A DNA stretch of 64,000 nucleotides from Phenylobacterium sp. (GCF_030651185.1 NZ_JAUSCJ010000041.1:219075-283074); one strand, 5' to 3'. Shown: positions 43,436-52,648, numbered from the stretch's first letter. Numbers and translations are program-made. Notes: generated by a model from the letters alone, not told the origin.

Positions 43436-44845
43436 TCACGCTTGCGCCAAGCGGCTCTTCACCCGCCCGTACAGCAGATAGGCCAGGACGCCGATCACAT
43501 TCCAGACGGCGAAGAAGACCATGGTCTTGGCCGACAGGCTGGTGAACAGATAGACGCAGCCCAGCACCCCGGCCGGACCGATCAACCAGACCAGCGGGGT
43601 CCTGAAGGTCCGCGCCAGGGCCGGGGCCGATCGGCGCAGCACCAGGACCGCGATGATCGTGGCGATGAACGCCGCGAGCGTCCCGGCATTGGCCAGGGAC
43701 GCGATCTCCGACAGCGGCATGACGCCGGCGATCACCGCGGCGATCACCCCGGTCAGGATGGTCACGCGGTTGGGCACCCCGCGCGGGGTCACCGTCGCCA
43801 GCCAGCGGGGCAGCAGACCGTCGCGGGCCATGGCGAAGAACACCCGGCTCTGGCCGAACATGAAGACCATGATCACCGTCGGCATGGCGATCACCGCCGC
43901 CCCCGCCACCCAGGCGGCGGCCTGACCCTGGCCGATCTCCTTCAGCACGAAGGCCAGCGGGGCCGGATCCTTGGAGAAGACGTCATAGGGCGAGGCGCCC
44001 AGGGCGGCGGCGGCAACCACCATGTAGATCAGGGTGCAGATCAGCATGGATCCGACGATGCCGATGGTCAGGTCGCGGCCCGGGTTCTTGGCCTCCTCCG
44101 CCGCCGTCGAGATGGCGTCGAAGCCGTAGAATGCGAAGAAGATGATGGCGGCTGCGCCCATCACCCCGAACTTCTTGCCGTCGATCTCCTCACCCCCGTA
44201 GCCGAAGGGGGCGAAGGGGGTGAAGTGGCTGGCGTCGAAGTGCGGCAGGGTCAGGGCCACGAAGACCGCCAGCGCCACGAGCTTCACGCAGACCAGGACG
44301 AAGTTCACCGTGGCGCTCTCGCGGGTGCCCACCAGCAGCATCGCGGTGACCACCAGGGTGATGAGGACCGCCGGCAGGTTCACCAGCCCGCCGGTCTCGG
44401 GGCCTTCCAGCAGGGCCTTGGGGATCGCCCAGTTGGCCTGTTCGATGAGGCCGGCGGCATATCCCGACCAGCCGACGGCCACCGCGCTGCAGACCAGGGT
44501 GTATTCCAGGATCAGGCTCCAGCCGATCACCCAGGCCACGCCTTCGCCCAGGGTCGTGTAGGAATAGGCATAGGCGCTGCCCGCATGCGGCATGAGGCTG
44601 GCCATCTCGGCGTAGCAGAGCGCCGCGCAGGCGCAGACGGCGCCGGCCACCGCGAAAGACAGGATCACCGCCGGGCCGGCGAGGCCCGCCGCCACCCCCG
44701 TCAGGGTGTAGATGCCGGTGCCAATGATGGCCCCGATCCCCAGCGCCATCAGATGGGGCCAGCTCAAGGTGGCCTTCAGACGGTGATGGCCGTCATCGGC
44801 ATGCCGTTCCGGGGCGATCGCCTTTCGGCGCGTAACGAAGCTCAT
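43436..44845 (-). CDS. APC-family amino-acid permease
   Basis: The 469-residue protein has about 12 to 14 membrane segments with the APC TM1 pattern LMALGIGAIIGTGIYTLTG (about 34-52) and the conserved FFAFYGFDAISTAAEEAKNP (about 215-234), which is that of the cationic amino-acid transporter group (CAT/YfnA-like). It imports or exchanges amino acids across the inner membrane. The ATG at MSFVTRRKAI is preferred; the longer frame upstream lies in the divergent promoter. It is convergent with rmlA. Confidence 0.92.
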   Translation of the reverse strand: MSFVTRRKAIAPERHADDGHHRLKATLSWPHLMALGIGAIIGTGIYTLTGVAAGLAGPAVILSFAVAGAVCACAALCYAEMASLMPHAGSAYAYSYTTLGEGVAWVIGWSLILEYTLVCSAVAVGWSGYAAGLIEQANWAIPKALLEGPETGGLVNLPAVLITLVVTAMLLVGTRESATVNFVLVCVKLVALAVFVALTLPHFDASHFTPFAPFGYGGEEIDGKKFGVMGAAAIIFFAFYGFDAISTAAEEAKNPGRDLTIGIVGSMLICTLIYMVVAAAALGASPYDVFSKDPAPLAFVLKEIGQGQAAAWVAGAAVIAMPTVIMVFMFGQSRVFFAMARDGLLPRWLATVTPRGVPNRVTILTGVIAAVIAGVMPLSEIASLANAGTLAAFIATIIAVLVLRRSAPALARTFRTPLVWLIGPAGVLGCVYLFTSLSAKTMVFFAVWNVIGVLAYLLYGRVKSRLAQA

Positions 44846-44954
44846 GAGGGTCCCCTGACCTGAACAGCGCCTCGACCATGACGCGGATCGCGGGCGTGCG
44901 GCAAGGGCTTGGCAGGCGCAGCCCCTGGCGCCAGCTTGGCCGCCTGTCGGAAGG

Positions 44955-46709
44955 ATGATCCCCATGCGCCGCCTGCTGCTTGCCCTGGCCCTGCTGCTGT
45001 TCGCAGGGCCTGCCCTGGCCGATGACAAGCCGCTGAACACCCTGGTGGCCGACTACGAAGCCTATGCCCTGGCCGACGATCCGATCACCGCCGGCGGCGA
45101 AGGCGACCGCGCGGCCCTGTCGCGTCTGCCCGACGTGTCGCCGACCGCAGACGCGGCGCGGACCAAGGCCCTGAAGACGTTCCAGGCGCGGCTGGCGACC
45201 ATCGACGTCACCGGCCTGTCGGAGGACGCCCGATTGAACCGCGCCTTCCTGGCCTGGACCCTCGACCGGCAGATGCGCAGCCTGGCCTTCGACGAGGCCC
45301 GCATGCCGTTCAATTCCGACGGCGGCTTCCACGCGACCCTGGGCTACCTGGCCGCCACCACGCCGGTCCGCTCGGCGGCCGATGCGCGGGCCTGGATCGA
45401 CCGGCTGAACACCATCCCGGCCTATTACGCCGCCAACATCGCCAACGCCCGGCGCGGGGTGACATCGGGCTTCACCCAACCCCGCAGCACCAACGATCAG
45501 GTCCTGGCCCGCGCGAAGGAGATGCTCGCCGCGCCGGTGGAGACCGACGTCCTGCTGAACCCGCTCCAGGCTCTGCCAGCGTCGATCCCCGCCTCGGAGC
45601 AAGCCGCGCTACGGGCGCAGGCCGCAGCGATCGTGCGGGACAGGGTGCGGCCGGCGCAGCGCGACTTCGTGGCCTTCCTGGAGACGGAATACCTGCCTGC
45701 CAGCCGCAAATCCCTGGCGGCCCGCAGCCTGCCGGACGGAGAGCGCTATTATGGCTGGCTGGCGTCGGACCACACGACCACGACGCTGACGCCCGACGAG
45801 ATCCACGCCGCGGGCCTGGCCGAGGTGGCGCGCATTCGGGCGGAGATGGCCGGGGTGATCGCGGAGACCGGCTTCAAGGGTGACTTCAGGGCCTTCCTCG
45901 CCATGCTGAGGTCCGATCCCAGGTTCTATGCGACCTCGCGGGAGGACCTGCTGGAGAAGGCTTCGCGAATCGCCAAGCGGATCGACGACAAGCTGCCCGG
46001 CTGGTTCGCCACCCTGCCCCGCCTGACCTATGGCGTTCGCCCCGTGCCCACCGACGTCGAGGCCAACTACACCACCGGCCGCTACTTCTCCGGCAGCCCG
46101 GCCCAGGGCGTCGCCGGCGGCTACATGGTCAACACCGCCAAGCTGGACCAGCGGCCGCTCTACGAACTGCCGGCGCTCACCCTGCACGAGGCGGTCCCGG
46201 GCCATCATCTGCAGATCGCGCTATCCCAGGAACTGCAGGGCGTGCCTGCCTTCCGCCGCAACGCAGGGGTCACCGCCTTCACCGAGGGCTGGGGCCTCTA
46301 TGCCGAGAAGCTGGGGGGTGAGATGGGCGTCTACCAGGACCCCTATGAGCGGTTCGGCCGGCTGTCCTACGAGATGTGGCGCGCCTGCCGGCTGGTGGCC
46401 GACACCGGTATCCATTGGAAGGGCTGGAGCCTGGATGAAGCGCGGGCCTGCTTCACCGACAACACCGCGCTGTCGCCGCTCAACATCGAGGTGGAGCTGG
46501 CCCGCTACGTGTCCTGGCCGGGCCAGGCACTGGCCTACAAGGTGGGCGAGATGAAGATCGTCCAGTTGAGGACCCGCGCCCAGGCCAAACTCGGTGATCG
46601 GTTCGACATCCGCAGCTTCCACGACGCTGTCCTGCTGGCGGGGCCCCTGCCCCTCGACCTGCTGGACAACCGCATCGATCTCTGGGTGGCGACCACCAGG
46701 GCCAAGTGA
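44955..46709 (+). CDS. DUF885 family secreted metallopeptidase-like protein
   Basis: The 584-residue protein has a clear signal peptide (RRLLLALALLLFAGPALA, cleavage near residue 22). DUF885 proteins are related to gluzincin peptidases: the zinc motif here is HEAVPGHH with the first His at about 411, and a later Glu in AFTEGWGLYAEKLG completes the site. It probably degrades peptides in the periplasm. A second ATG nine bases downstream is possible. It stands alone, divergent from the permease gene. Confidence 0.9.
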   Translation: MIPMRRLLLALALLLFAGPALADDKPLNTLVADYEAYALADDPITAGGEGDRAALSRLPDVSPTADAARTKALKTFQARLATIDVTGLSEDARLNRAFLAWTLDRQMRSLAFDEARMPFNSDGGFHATLGYLAATTPVRSAADARAWIDRLNTIPAYYAANIANARRGVTSGFTQPRSTNDQVLARAKEMLAAPVETDVLLNPLQALPASIPASEQAALRAQAAAIVRDRVRPAQRDFVAFLETEYLPASRKSLAARSLPDGERYYGWLASDHTTTTLTPDEIHAAGLAEVARIRAEMAGVIAETGFKGDFRAFLAMLRSDPRFYATSREDLLEKASRIAKRIDDKLPGWFATLPRLTYGVRPVPTDVEANYTTGRYFSGSPAQGVAGGYMVNTAKLDQRPLYELPALTLHEAVPGHHLQIALSQELQGVPAFRRNAGVTAFTEGWGLYAEKLGGEMGVYQDPYERFGRLSYEMWRACRLVADTGIHWKGWSLDEARACFTDNTALSPLNIEVELARYVSWPGQALAYKVGEMKIVQLRTRAQAKLGDRFDIRSFHDAVLLAGPLPLDLLDNRIDLWVATTRAK

Positions 46710-46836
46710 AACTTTTTGTTTCGAACCTGCGTTGAAGGGGCGACACTTCGTCACCGGTTCGTCTTCAATGAATCGGTGCAACACTCAAGCCAAGCTGCCT
46801 CCCCCCGAACCAAAGGCAGCAGCAGAGGAAACGAAA

Positions 46837-46983
46837 ATGGCCGCAGCCTCCCTGGGCCCCATGGGCCGGCGACCGAGTCTCTATAGGATAGCCCTGATCG
46901 CGGGCTTCCTGGGCCTGAACGCCGTCTTTTGGTACCTGGCGATCAAGGTGATCGCCTTTGTGGGCCTGCTCGCGACCCTTTAG
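46837..46983 (+). CDS. Small single-pass membrane protein, 48 residues
   Basis: The frame begins MAAASLGPMGRRPSLYR and continues with one hydrophobic segment (IALIAGFLGLNAVFWYLAIK and on). A strong ribosome site AGAGGA lies 8 bases before the ATG, which supports translation. The frame is open upstream to 46768 as well, but that part lacks such a site. I do not recognise the family. Confidence 0.65.
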   Translation: MAAASLGPMGRRPSLYRIALIAGFLGLNAVFWYLAIKVIAFVGLLATL

Positions 46984-46993
46984 CCTTCGTCTA

Positions 46994-47125
46994 GAGCCTG
47001 ATCCGTTGAGGAGGAACCGCTTGGCGGTTCCACCGATGCGGTGAGTCAGGCTCCAGATATATGCGACAGCATGATTCACGCTTCAGCCGGGACCGCTACG
47101 CGGTTCCGTCTAAAACGATCATGCT
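46994..47125. repeat. Pair of nested-hairpin intergenic repeats
   Basis: Two units of similar design lie side by side. Unit one (46994-47053) has outer GAGCCTGA/TCAGGCTC and inner GGAACCGC-ttg-GCGGTTCC. Unit two (47068-47125) has outer AGCATGAT/ATCATGCT and inner GGACCGC-tac-GCGGTTCC. The shared inner GCGGTTCC hairpin and differing outer arms suggest related mobile or structural elements. They fill the convergent gap up to the TetR stop and may also end transcription. Confidence 0.7.
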
Positions 47126-47761
47126 CTAGTCGGGCCACAGTTCCTGAACATCACCCTTGCGGTTCAACACCCGCACGGCGCGCTTGACCACGGTGAGCAG
47201 CCGCTCCTTGCGGGCCGGCTCGTCATAGGTCATCGCCCCCTTGGCCAGGCCCTCCAGCAGGAAGCGACCAAGGTCACGGCTGGTCTGGAACCGGGGATCT
47301 TCTCCGGCCTGGGCCAGGGCCAGGAACCGATCGCCCACCTGGGCGCGGTCGAAGGCGCTTTGGGCGGCGGCCAGCCGAATCCGCAGCATGGACTCGGTAC
47401 GGGCGGCGGTCTCCAACTCGGCGAAGGCCACGAACGGTATTTCGTGCAGCAACGCCCAGTAGGCGTCGATGGCGTGTTCTGAGGCGTCGATTCCGGGGGC
47501 GGCGGGCGCCGAGGCGGCCTGTTCGAAAAGCCTGGCGCGCTCCACCTCGATGTAGGTGACGGCGGCCTCCACCAACTCTTCCCGGCTGGCAAAATGGTAG
47601 AGCATCGCGCCACGCGTCAGGTTCGCGGCGTCCGCGATCATGGCGTTCGTGGCGGCGTGATAGCCGACGTCGGCGAACAGCCGCATGGCGGCGTCGAGGA
47701 TGCGTGCTCGGGTGCGCCGAGACTTCGGCGTCTCCTTCGCAGGATAGGTACGGGCGTCCAT
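47126..47761 (-). CDS. TetR-family transcriptional regulator
   Basis: The 211-residue protein has a TetR helix-turn-helix at about 15-62 (RILDAAMRLFADVGYHAATNAMIADAANLTRGAMLYHFASREELVEA, split here only in reading) and a helical C-terminal domain. It ends near the nested-hairpin repeats and is divergent from the LpxH-like gene. Its target and ligand are unknown. Confidence 0.9.
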   Translation of the reverse strand: MDARTYPAKETPKSRRTRARILDAAMRLFADVGYHAATNAMIADAANLTRGAMLYHFASREELVEAAVTYIEVERARLFEQAASAPAAPGIDASEHAIDAYWALLHEIPFVAFAELETAARTESMLRIRLAAAQSAFDRAQVGDRFLALAQAGEDPRFQTSRDLGRFLLEGLAKGAMTYDEPARKERLLTVVKRAVRVLNRKGDVQELWPD

Positions 47762-47913
47762 CGGGACCTGATTTTGGGGTGACCTGGGGAGGGTCGGCCT
47801 GGGAATCCCTTACCCCGAAAGGCCCCGCTTCGAAAGGGGCACGATCGGTTTCATGAGAATGACATGCAATCAGCCTAACCGGCAGGCGTTGGTTGCTCGC
47901 CAAGAGGCCCCTG

Positions 47914-48732
47914 ATGTCCGAATTCGGAATCCGACGTTATCGCACAGTGTTCATTTCCGATGTCCACCTCGGGACCAAGGGGTGTCAGGCGGAGCTGCTG
48001 CTCGATTTCATCCGCCACGTGGAATGCGACAACCTCTTCCTGGTGGGCGACATCATCGACGGCTGGAAGCTACGCTCGGGCTGGCACTGGCCCCAGAGCC
48101 ACAACGACGTGGTTCAGAAGGTTTTGCGCATGGCCCGCAAGGGCGTGAACGTCACCTATGTCCCCGGCAATCATGACGAGGGCGCCCGGGAATTCATCGG
48201 CGTCCACTTCGGCGGTGTGGTGGTGGCGCGGGACGTGATCCATGAGACCGCCGACGGCCCGCGCTTCCTCGTGACGCACGGCGATGAGTTCGACGGCGTG
48301 GTGCAGCATGCCCGCTGGCTGGCCTTCGTCGGCGACTATGCCTATCGGGCGCTGATCGCCCTCAACACCCTGTTCAACCGCGCCCGCCGTCGTATGGGCT
48401 TCGGCTATTGGAGCCTCTCGGCCTACGTGAAGACCCGCGTGAAGAACGCCCTGCAGTTCGTGGAGAACTTCGAGGCCGCCGTCGCCGATGAGGCCCGGCG
48501 GCGCGGGGTGGACGGCGTGATCTGCGGCCACATCCACAAGGCCGAGATGCGCGACATCGATGGGATCGCCTATATCAACGACGGCGACTGGGTGGAGAGC
48601 TGCACCGCCCTCGTGGAACATAGCGACGGGCGCCTGGAAATTCTGGAGTGGGCCAAGATCCGCTCCTGGTCGGCCATTGATCGGAAAATGCCCGTGCTCG
48701 TGCCCGCGCCCGCGCCCGCGGTCGCCGCGTAA
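47914..48732 (+). CDS. LpxH-like metallophosphoesterase (UDP-2,3-diacylglucosamine diphosphatase family)
   Basis: The 272-residue protein has all metal-binding blocks of calcineurin-like phosphoesterases: ISDVHLGTKG (about 14-23), GDIIDGWK, PGNHDEGA, THGDEFDG and GHIHKAE. The set and order match the LpxH-like group that splits UDP-diacylglucosamine in lipid A synthesis; this longer subgroup (about 270 residues) often lies next to a GT4 glycosyltransferase, as here, and could act on another lipid-linked pyrophosphate. The ATG follows AAGAGG at 6 bases. Function at the family level is firm; the exact substrate is not. Confidence 0.9.
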   Translation: MSEFGIRRYRTVFISDVHLGTKGCQAELLLDFIRHVECDNLFLVGDIIDGWKLRSGWHWPQSHNDVVQKVLRMARKGVNVTYVPGNHDEGAREFIGVHFGGVVVARDVIHETADGPRFLVTHGDEFDGVVQHARWLAFVGDYAYRALIALNTLFNRARRRMGFGYWSLSAYVKTRVKNALQFVENFEAAVADEARRRGVDGVICGHIHKAEMRDIDGIAYINDGDWVESCTALVEHSDGRLEILEWAKIRSWSAIDRKMPVLVPAPAPAVAA

Positions 48733-48742
48733 CCGCGTTTTC

Positions 48743-48779
48743 TTGACAGCCTCACCGAACTGACGACAGTGCCGCTGTC
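48743..48779 (+). promoter_or_regulatory. Promoter-like TTGACA and palindrome before the TetR-GT4 fusion gene
   Basis: TTGACA (48743-48748) is a good -35 element. Then GACAG-tgccg-CTGTC (48765-48779), a perfect 5-bp inverted repeat, abuts the ATG at 48780. This is a usual place for an operator of an autoregulated TetR gene. No ribosome site lies before the ATG, so the message may be leaderless. Confidence 0.5.
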
Positions 48780-50183
48780 ATGACCATGCCCCCCACGCGA
48801 TACGTCTCCAACCTGCGCGATCGCCAGAAGGCCGAGACCCACGACCAGATCCTGCGCGCCGTGGCCACGCGCCTGGAGTCCGGCGGCTTGGAGGAGCTGA
48901 GCTTCGCCGAGATCGCCGCTGAGGCGAAGGTGGGCGAACGCACGGTCTATCGCCACTTCCCCACCCGCGAAGCCCTGATGGGCGCCTTCTGGGCCTGGCT
49001 GCAGACTCAGGCGTTGACACCGGCCCGGCCCTCCCGAACCCGAGTCCGCGACGCCATCATCGCCCCGCGCGACAGCCTCAAACCCATGCGCATCATGGTG
49101 GTGACCGACGCCTGGGAGCCCCAGGTCAACGGCGTGGTCCGCACCCTCACCCGCGTCATCAAGGAGATGCGGGAGATGGGCCACTCGGTCGAGGTTATCA
49201 GCCCCGACCAGTTCAAGACCTTCCCCCTGCCGACCTATGCCGAGATCAAGGTGGCGGTCGGCACCTACGAGCCGGTTCAGGAGCGGTTCAAGGCCTTCGA
49301 GCCCGAGGCCATCCATATCGCCACAGAAGGCCCGCTCGGCCTGGCGGCGCGGCGCATCTGCGTGGAGTGGAAGCTGCCCTTCACCACCAGCTATCACACC
49401 CGCTTCCCCGAATATGTCTCGGCCCGCCTGCCGCTGCCGCTCGCCGCCGGCTACGCCTACATGAAGTGGTTCCACAAGCCGTCAGGCCGTCTGATGGTGG
49501 CCACGCCGACCATGCGCGACGAACTGGAGCATCACGGCTTCCGCAACATCACCGCCTGGTCCCGCGGCGTCGACACCGAGGCCTTCCGCCCCCGGACGCC
49601 AGAGGAGTGCGACGTCTATGAGGGCCTGGCGCGACCGGTCTTCCTGTCGGTGGGCCGGGTGGCGGTGGAGAAGAACATCGAGGCCTTCCTGGGCCTTGAT
49701 CTGCCCGGCACCAAGGTGGTGGTGGGCGACGGCCCCCAGACCGAGGAGCTGAAGGCCAAGTACCCGGAGGTGGTGTTCCGCGGCTTCAGGATGGGCGACG
49801 AATTGGCCGCCCACTTCGCCTGCGCCGACGTCTTCGTCTTCCCCTCGCTCACCGACACCTTCGGCCTGGTGATCCTGGAGGCCATGGCAACAGGCACGCC
49901 GGTGGCGGCCTATCCGGCGCCCGGCCCCATCGACATCATCCCGGGCAGCAATGCCGGCGTCCTGGCGGGCAGCGCCACCGAGGGCCTGCGTGAAGCCTGC
50001 CTGGAGGCCCTGAAGCTGGACCGCAAGCAGGTCCGCGCCTTTGCTGAAGGCTTTTCGTGGCGCGCCTGCGCAGAGGATTTCGTCCGCAATCTGCAGCCCT
50101 ATCCCGAGCCTGAGAAGACGAGGTTCTGGCGCCGGCTGCGGAGGTTGGCGCGGGTGCGGCGGCGCAGGCCCGAGGCGGCCTGA
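48780..50183 (+). CDS. Truncated TetR DNA-binding domain fused in frame to a GT4 glycosyltransferase
   Basis: One unbroken frame of 467 residues joins two unrelated parts. Residues about 12-72 are a TetR helix-turn-helix (THDQILRAVATRLESGGLEE, FAEIAAEAKVGERTVYRHFPTREALMGAFWAWL). The helical ligand domain is missing; after a linker of about 25 residues a full GT4 (GT-B) glycosyltransferase begins at Met103 (IMVVTDAWEPQVNGVVRTL) and shows SRGVD, FLSVGRVAVEKN, VVGDGPQ and the nucleotide-sugar motif DTFGLVILEAMA. GT4 relatives add mannose or glucose to lipids. The GT part may also start at its own ATG at 49086, though no ribosome site is visible there. It lies 47 bp after the LpxH-like gene. Whether the fusion is made as one protein is unproven. 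Confidence 0.85.
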   Translation: MTMPPTRYVSNLRDRQKAETHDQILRAVATRLESGGLEELSFAEIAAEAKVGERTVYRHFPTREALMGAFWAWLQTQALTPARPSRTRVRDAIIAPRDSLKPMRIMVVTDAWEPQVNGVVRTLTRVIKEMREMGHSVEVISPDQFKTFPLPTYAEIKVAVGTYEPVQERFKAFEPEAIHIATEGPLGLAARRICVEWKLPFTTSYHTRFPEYVSARLPLPLAAGYAYMKWFHKPSGRLMVATPTMRDELEHHGFRNITAWSRGVDTEAFRPRTPEECDVYEGLARPVFLSVGRVAVEKNIEAFLGLDLPGTKVVVGDGPQTEELKAKYPEVVFRGFRMGDELAAHFACADVFVFPSLTDTFGLVILEAMATGTPVAAYPAPGPIDIIPGSNAGVLAGSATEGLREACLEALKLDRKQVRAFAEGFSWRACAEDFVRNLQPYPEPEKTRFWRRLRRLARVRRRRPEAA

Positions 50184-50190
50184 TCCCAAT

Positions 50191-50223
50191 AGAAAACGCC
50201 GCGGTCCGGAGAGGACCGCGGCG
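50191..50223 (-). terminator. Rho-independent terminator after pstS
   Basis: CGCCGCGGTCC and GGACCGCGGCG form a perfect 11-bp stem with a five-base loop. In the minus direction it is followed by TTTTCTATT, so it ends the phosphate cluster transcript just after pstS. On the plus strand no T-run follows, but the hairpin may still affect the fusion gene transcript. Confidence 0.8.
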
Positions 50224-50250
50224 CTCTTAGGCGTGCCGGCTTGAGGGGGC

Positions 50251-51306
50251 TCAGGAGGCCGGGCGCGCCATGGGAGTCAGCTTCTGGGCGGCAGCCTTCT
50301 GGCCGTCGTGCTGGCCGGCGGGCAGCGGGATCAGGCCGCGGCTCTGCAGGTAGCCGCCGCGCCCGGTGGCGGCGTCGGAGACGAACTCGTTGAGGTAATC
50401 CTGGAGACCCTGCGTCACCCCGATGTGCGACTTCTTCACATAGATGTAGAGCGAGCGGGCCAGGGGATAGGAGCCGTCGGAGATCGAGCCGGCCGAGGGT
50501 TTCACGCCGTTGACGCTGGCGCCCTTGATCTTGTCCATGTTCTCTTCGAGATAGGACCAGCCGAACACGCCCAGGGAACCCGGCGTCTTGGTCAGGGTGC
50601 CGACGATGGCGTTGTCGTTTTCACCGGCGTCGATCCAGCCGTCCTTGCGCATCGGATCGACGAGTTCCTTGAACTTCTTCTCGTTGTTCGAGCGCAGTTC
50701 GTCGGCGGTGGGATACTTGCGCGCGCCGGCTTCGATGGCCAGCTCGACCCAGGCGTCCCGGGTGCCGGAGGTGGGCGGCGGGCCGTAGACCTGGATGCGG
50801 TTGCCGGGCAGGCCGGCGCCGATCTCGTCCCAGGTCGTGTAGGGGTTCTTCACGAACTTGCCCTGGCGCAGCACGTTGGCCGCGAGGCCAAGATAGAGGT
50901 GCTCGGTCTTGAAGTTGTAGTCGGCGCCGTCCTTGTCGGTGGCCACAACGATTCCGTCGAAGCCGATCTTGATCTGGACGATGTCCTTGACGCCCTTGGC
51001 GGCGCAGGCGTCGAACTCAGACTTCTTCATCGGACGCGAGGCGTTGGCGATGTCAGGGAAGGCGTCGCCCACGCCGCCGCAGAACAGCTTGATGCCGCCG
51101 CCGGTGCCGAGGCTCTCGATCTTGGGGGACTTCTTGCCGGTCTTCTTGGCGTAGTTCTCCGCCACGCGGGTGGAGAAGGGGAAGACGGTGGAGGAACCGG
51201 CCGCCCAGACATAGTCGCGCGCGGCAAAGGCCGGGGCGCCGAAGGCCAGCGTCGCGGAGGCGGCGGCGCAGGCCAGGAGGGCTTTCTTAGCCATGGTGAT
51301 CTTCAC
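50251..51306 (-). CDS. pstS: Phosphate-binding protein PstS
   Basis: The 351-residue periplasmic protein has a signal peptide ending AFGAPAFA|AR. It has the phosphate-contact motifs AAGSSTVFPFS near the mature start, a GTGGGIKLF segment and PPPTSGTRDAW, as in the PstS/SphX type. It captures phosphate for an ABC importer. PstC, PstA and PstB are not in the window. It is the last gene of the minus-strand cluster, 60 bp after the porin. Confidence 0.92.
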   Translation of the reverse strand: MKITMAKKALLACAAASATLAFGAPAFAARDYVWAAGSSTVFPFSTRVAENYAKKTGKKSPKIESLGTGGGIKLFCGGVGDAFPDIANASRPMKKSEFDACAAKGVKDIVQIKIGFDGIVVATDKDGADYNFKTEHLYLGLAANVLRQGKFVKNPYTTWDEIGAGLPGNRIQVYGPPPTSGTRDAWVELAIEAGARKYPTADELRSNNEKKFKELVDPMRKDGWIDAGENDNAIVGTLTKTPGSLGVFGWSYLEENMDKIKGASVNGVKPSAGSISDGSYPLARSLYIYVKKSHIGVTQGLQDYLNEFVSDAATGRGGYLQSRGLIPLPAGQHDGQKAAAQKLTPMARPAS

Positions 51307-51329
51307 GGGAGATATCTCCGAATGGGGAT

Positions 51330-51355
51330 GCGGGGCGACCCTGGGGCCGCCCCGC
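51330..51355 (-). terminator. Hairpin between porin and pstS genes
   Basis: GCGGGGCG pairs perfectly with CGCCCCGC (8 bp) around a ten-base loop in the 60-bp gap. With no T-run it may act as an attenuator or message stabiliser that sets the ratio of porin to PstS. Confidence 0.5.
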
Positions 51356-51366
51356 GAGGGGATGCC

Positions 51367-52581
51367 TTAGAAGTCGAACTGAGCCCGGAACTGCAGGGTG
51401 TCCACGTCGACATCGGCGCCGAGGGCGACGTTGTCGTTCTTGGACTTGCTGTAGTTGGCCATGAAGCGGACGTAGGGGTGGGGGTACCAGTTGGCGCCCA
51501 CGGTCCAGGCGGTGTACTCGCCAGCCGTGGCTGGGATCTTGAAGTTGGTCAGGTCGACGTTGTCGTAACGCACGGCCAGTTCCAGAGCGCCGAAGCCGCC
51601 GCTGGTGACGGGGTTCAGGATCTTGGTGCGGCCCAATTCACCCTTCTTGACGTCCAGGTTGCGCATGTCGCCGGTGACGAAGAACGAACCCGCGACATAG
51701 TAGGTGCTGAAGTCGCTGGAGACGCCGGCAAGGCGGTCGACATCGGCCTTGGCGTACTCGGCTTGGATCGAGAACGGCCCGTGGATGTAGAGGCCCTCGA
51801 CCCCGATCATGCGGTCGGAGACGCCCACCGCGCCGGTGGAGACGTAGCGCGCGCCGTAGTTGGTGTTGTTGCGGGCCTGGTAGTTGAAGTTGGCCTGGTC
51901 CTGGCGGTCGCGATAGCGCGCCCAGGCGCCGAGGTGCAGCTTCTGGGTGTCGTCGTTGATCGGGGTGAAGGTCACCCGGCCGTTGACGCCCAGGACTTCC
52001 GAGCCACCGGTGGCGGTGGCGGTGGGATCGGCGCTGTTCACCGAGTCGCCGGAGACGGCGACGGCGGCGGTCCAGTTTTCGCCATTGGCCTTGACCTGGA
52101 CGTTCATGACCCGCCCGACGTCGAGCACGTCGTTATAGGGGCCGCGTTCCATGAAGGTGATGTAGCGCGAGGAGGAGATGTTCTCGAGGGCGACGGTCTT
52201 GAAGTTACCGGCCATGATCGAGAGCGTGTCGGTGGGCTTGTATTCGAGGATCAGGTCCTCCCACTGGGTCGTGCCGCCGGTGGAGGAAAGCGTGGCCTCG
52301 GCCTTGTAGGCCCAGTTGGCGTTCCAGGTGCCCTCGACGCCCAGGCGGGCGGTGCGCAGGCGGGTCACGTTGGCGTCGAAGTCGGCGCCGGTCTGGCGGT
52401 CGACCGACTGCGACACGAAGTCTTCATAGACGCGGCCGCGGACCTTGAAGGTCAGGGTGTCGTTGGTCCACTGCGGCGCGCCCTTCCAGGCGGTCGTGGT
52501 GTCCTGAGCGCTGGCGGCGCCGGCCGCCAGCATGGCGACGCTGAGCGCCACACCTGCGCATAGCGAGGTCTTGAACGTCAT
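51367..52581 (-). CDS. Phosphate-selective porin, OprO/OprP type
   Basis: The 404-residue protein has a signal peptide (LSVAMLAAGAASA|QD) and a C-terminal Phe (FRAQFDF), the usual end of a beta-barrel porin. Repeating amphipathic strands with YEDFVS, WKAEATLSS and VDTLQFRAQFDF fit the OprP family, which lets phosphate or pyrophosphate through the outer membrane during starvation. Its promoter region holds four Pho-box-like sites phased at 22 bp. pstS follows on the same strand. Confidence 0.92.
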   Translation of the reverse strand: MTFKTSLCAGVALSVAMLAAGAASAQDTTTAWKGAPQWTNDTLTFKVRGRVYEDFVSQSVDRQTGADFDANVTRLRTARLGVEGTWNANWAYKAEATLSSTGGTTQWEDLILEYKPTDTLSIMAGNFKTVALENISSSRYITFMERGPYNDVLDVGRVMNVQVKANGENWTAAVAVSGDSVNSADPTATATGGSEVLGVNGRVTFTPINDDTQKLHLGAWARYRDRQDQANFNYQARNNTNYGARYVSTGAVGVSDRMIGVEGLYIHGPFSIQAEYAKADVDRLAGVSSDFSTYYVAGSFFVTGDMRNLDVKKGELGRTKILNPVTSGGFGALELAVRYDNVDLTNFKIPATAGEYTAWTVGANWYPHPYVRFMANYSKSKNDNVALGADVDVDTLQFRAQFDF

Positions 52582-52648
52582 ATCTTCGGATCCTTGTGGA
52601 GCTTATCCCCGTGCCCTTTTCAGGCTAGGGGCGGCTTACCGAGGTCCT

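Noticed and set aside
50308..52563. 751-codon plus-strand frame over pstS and the porin
   Set aside because: Spans two real genes on the other strand and the gap between them; no domain seen.
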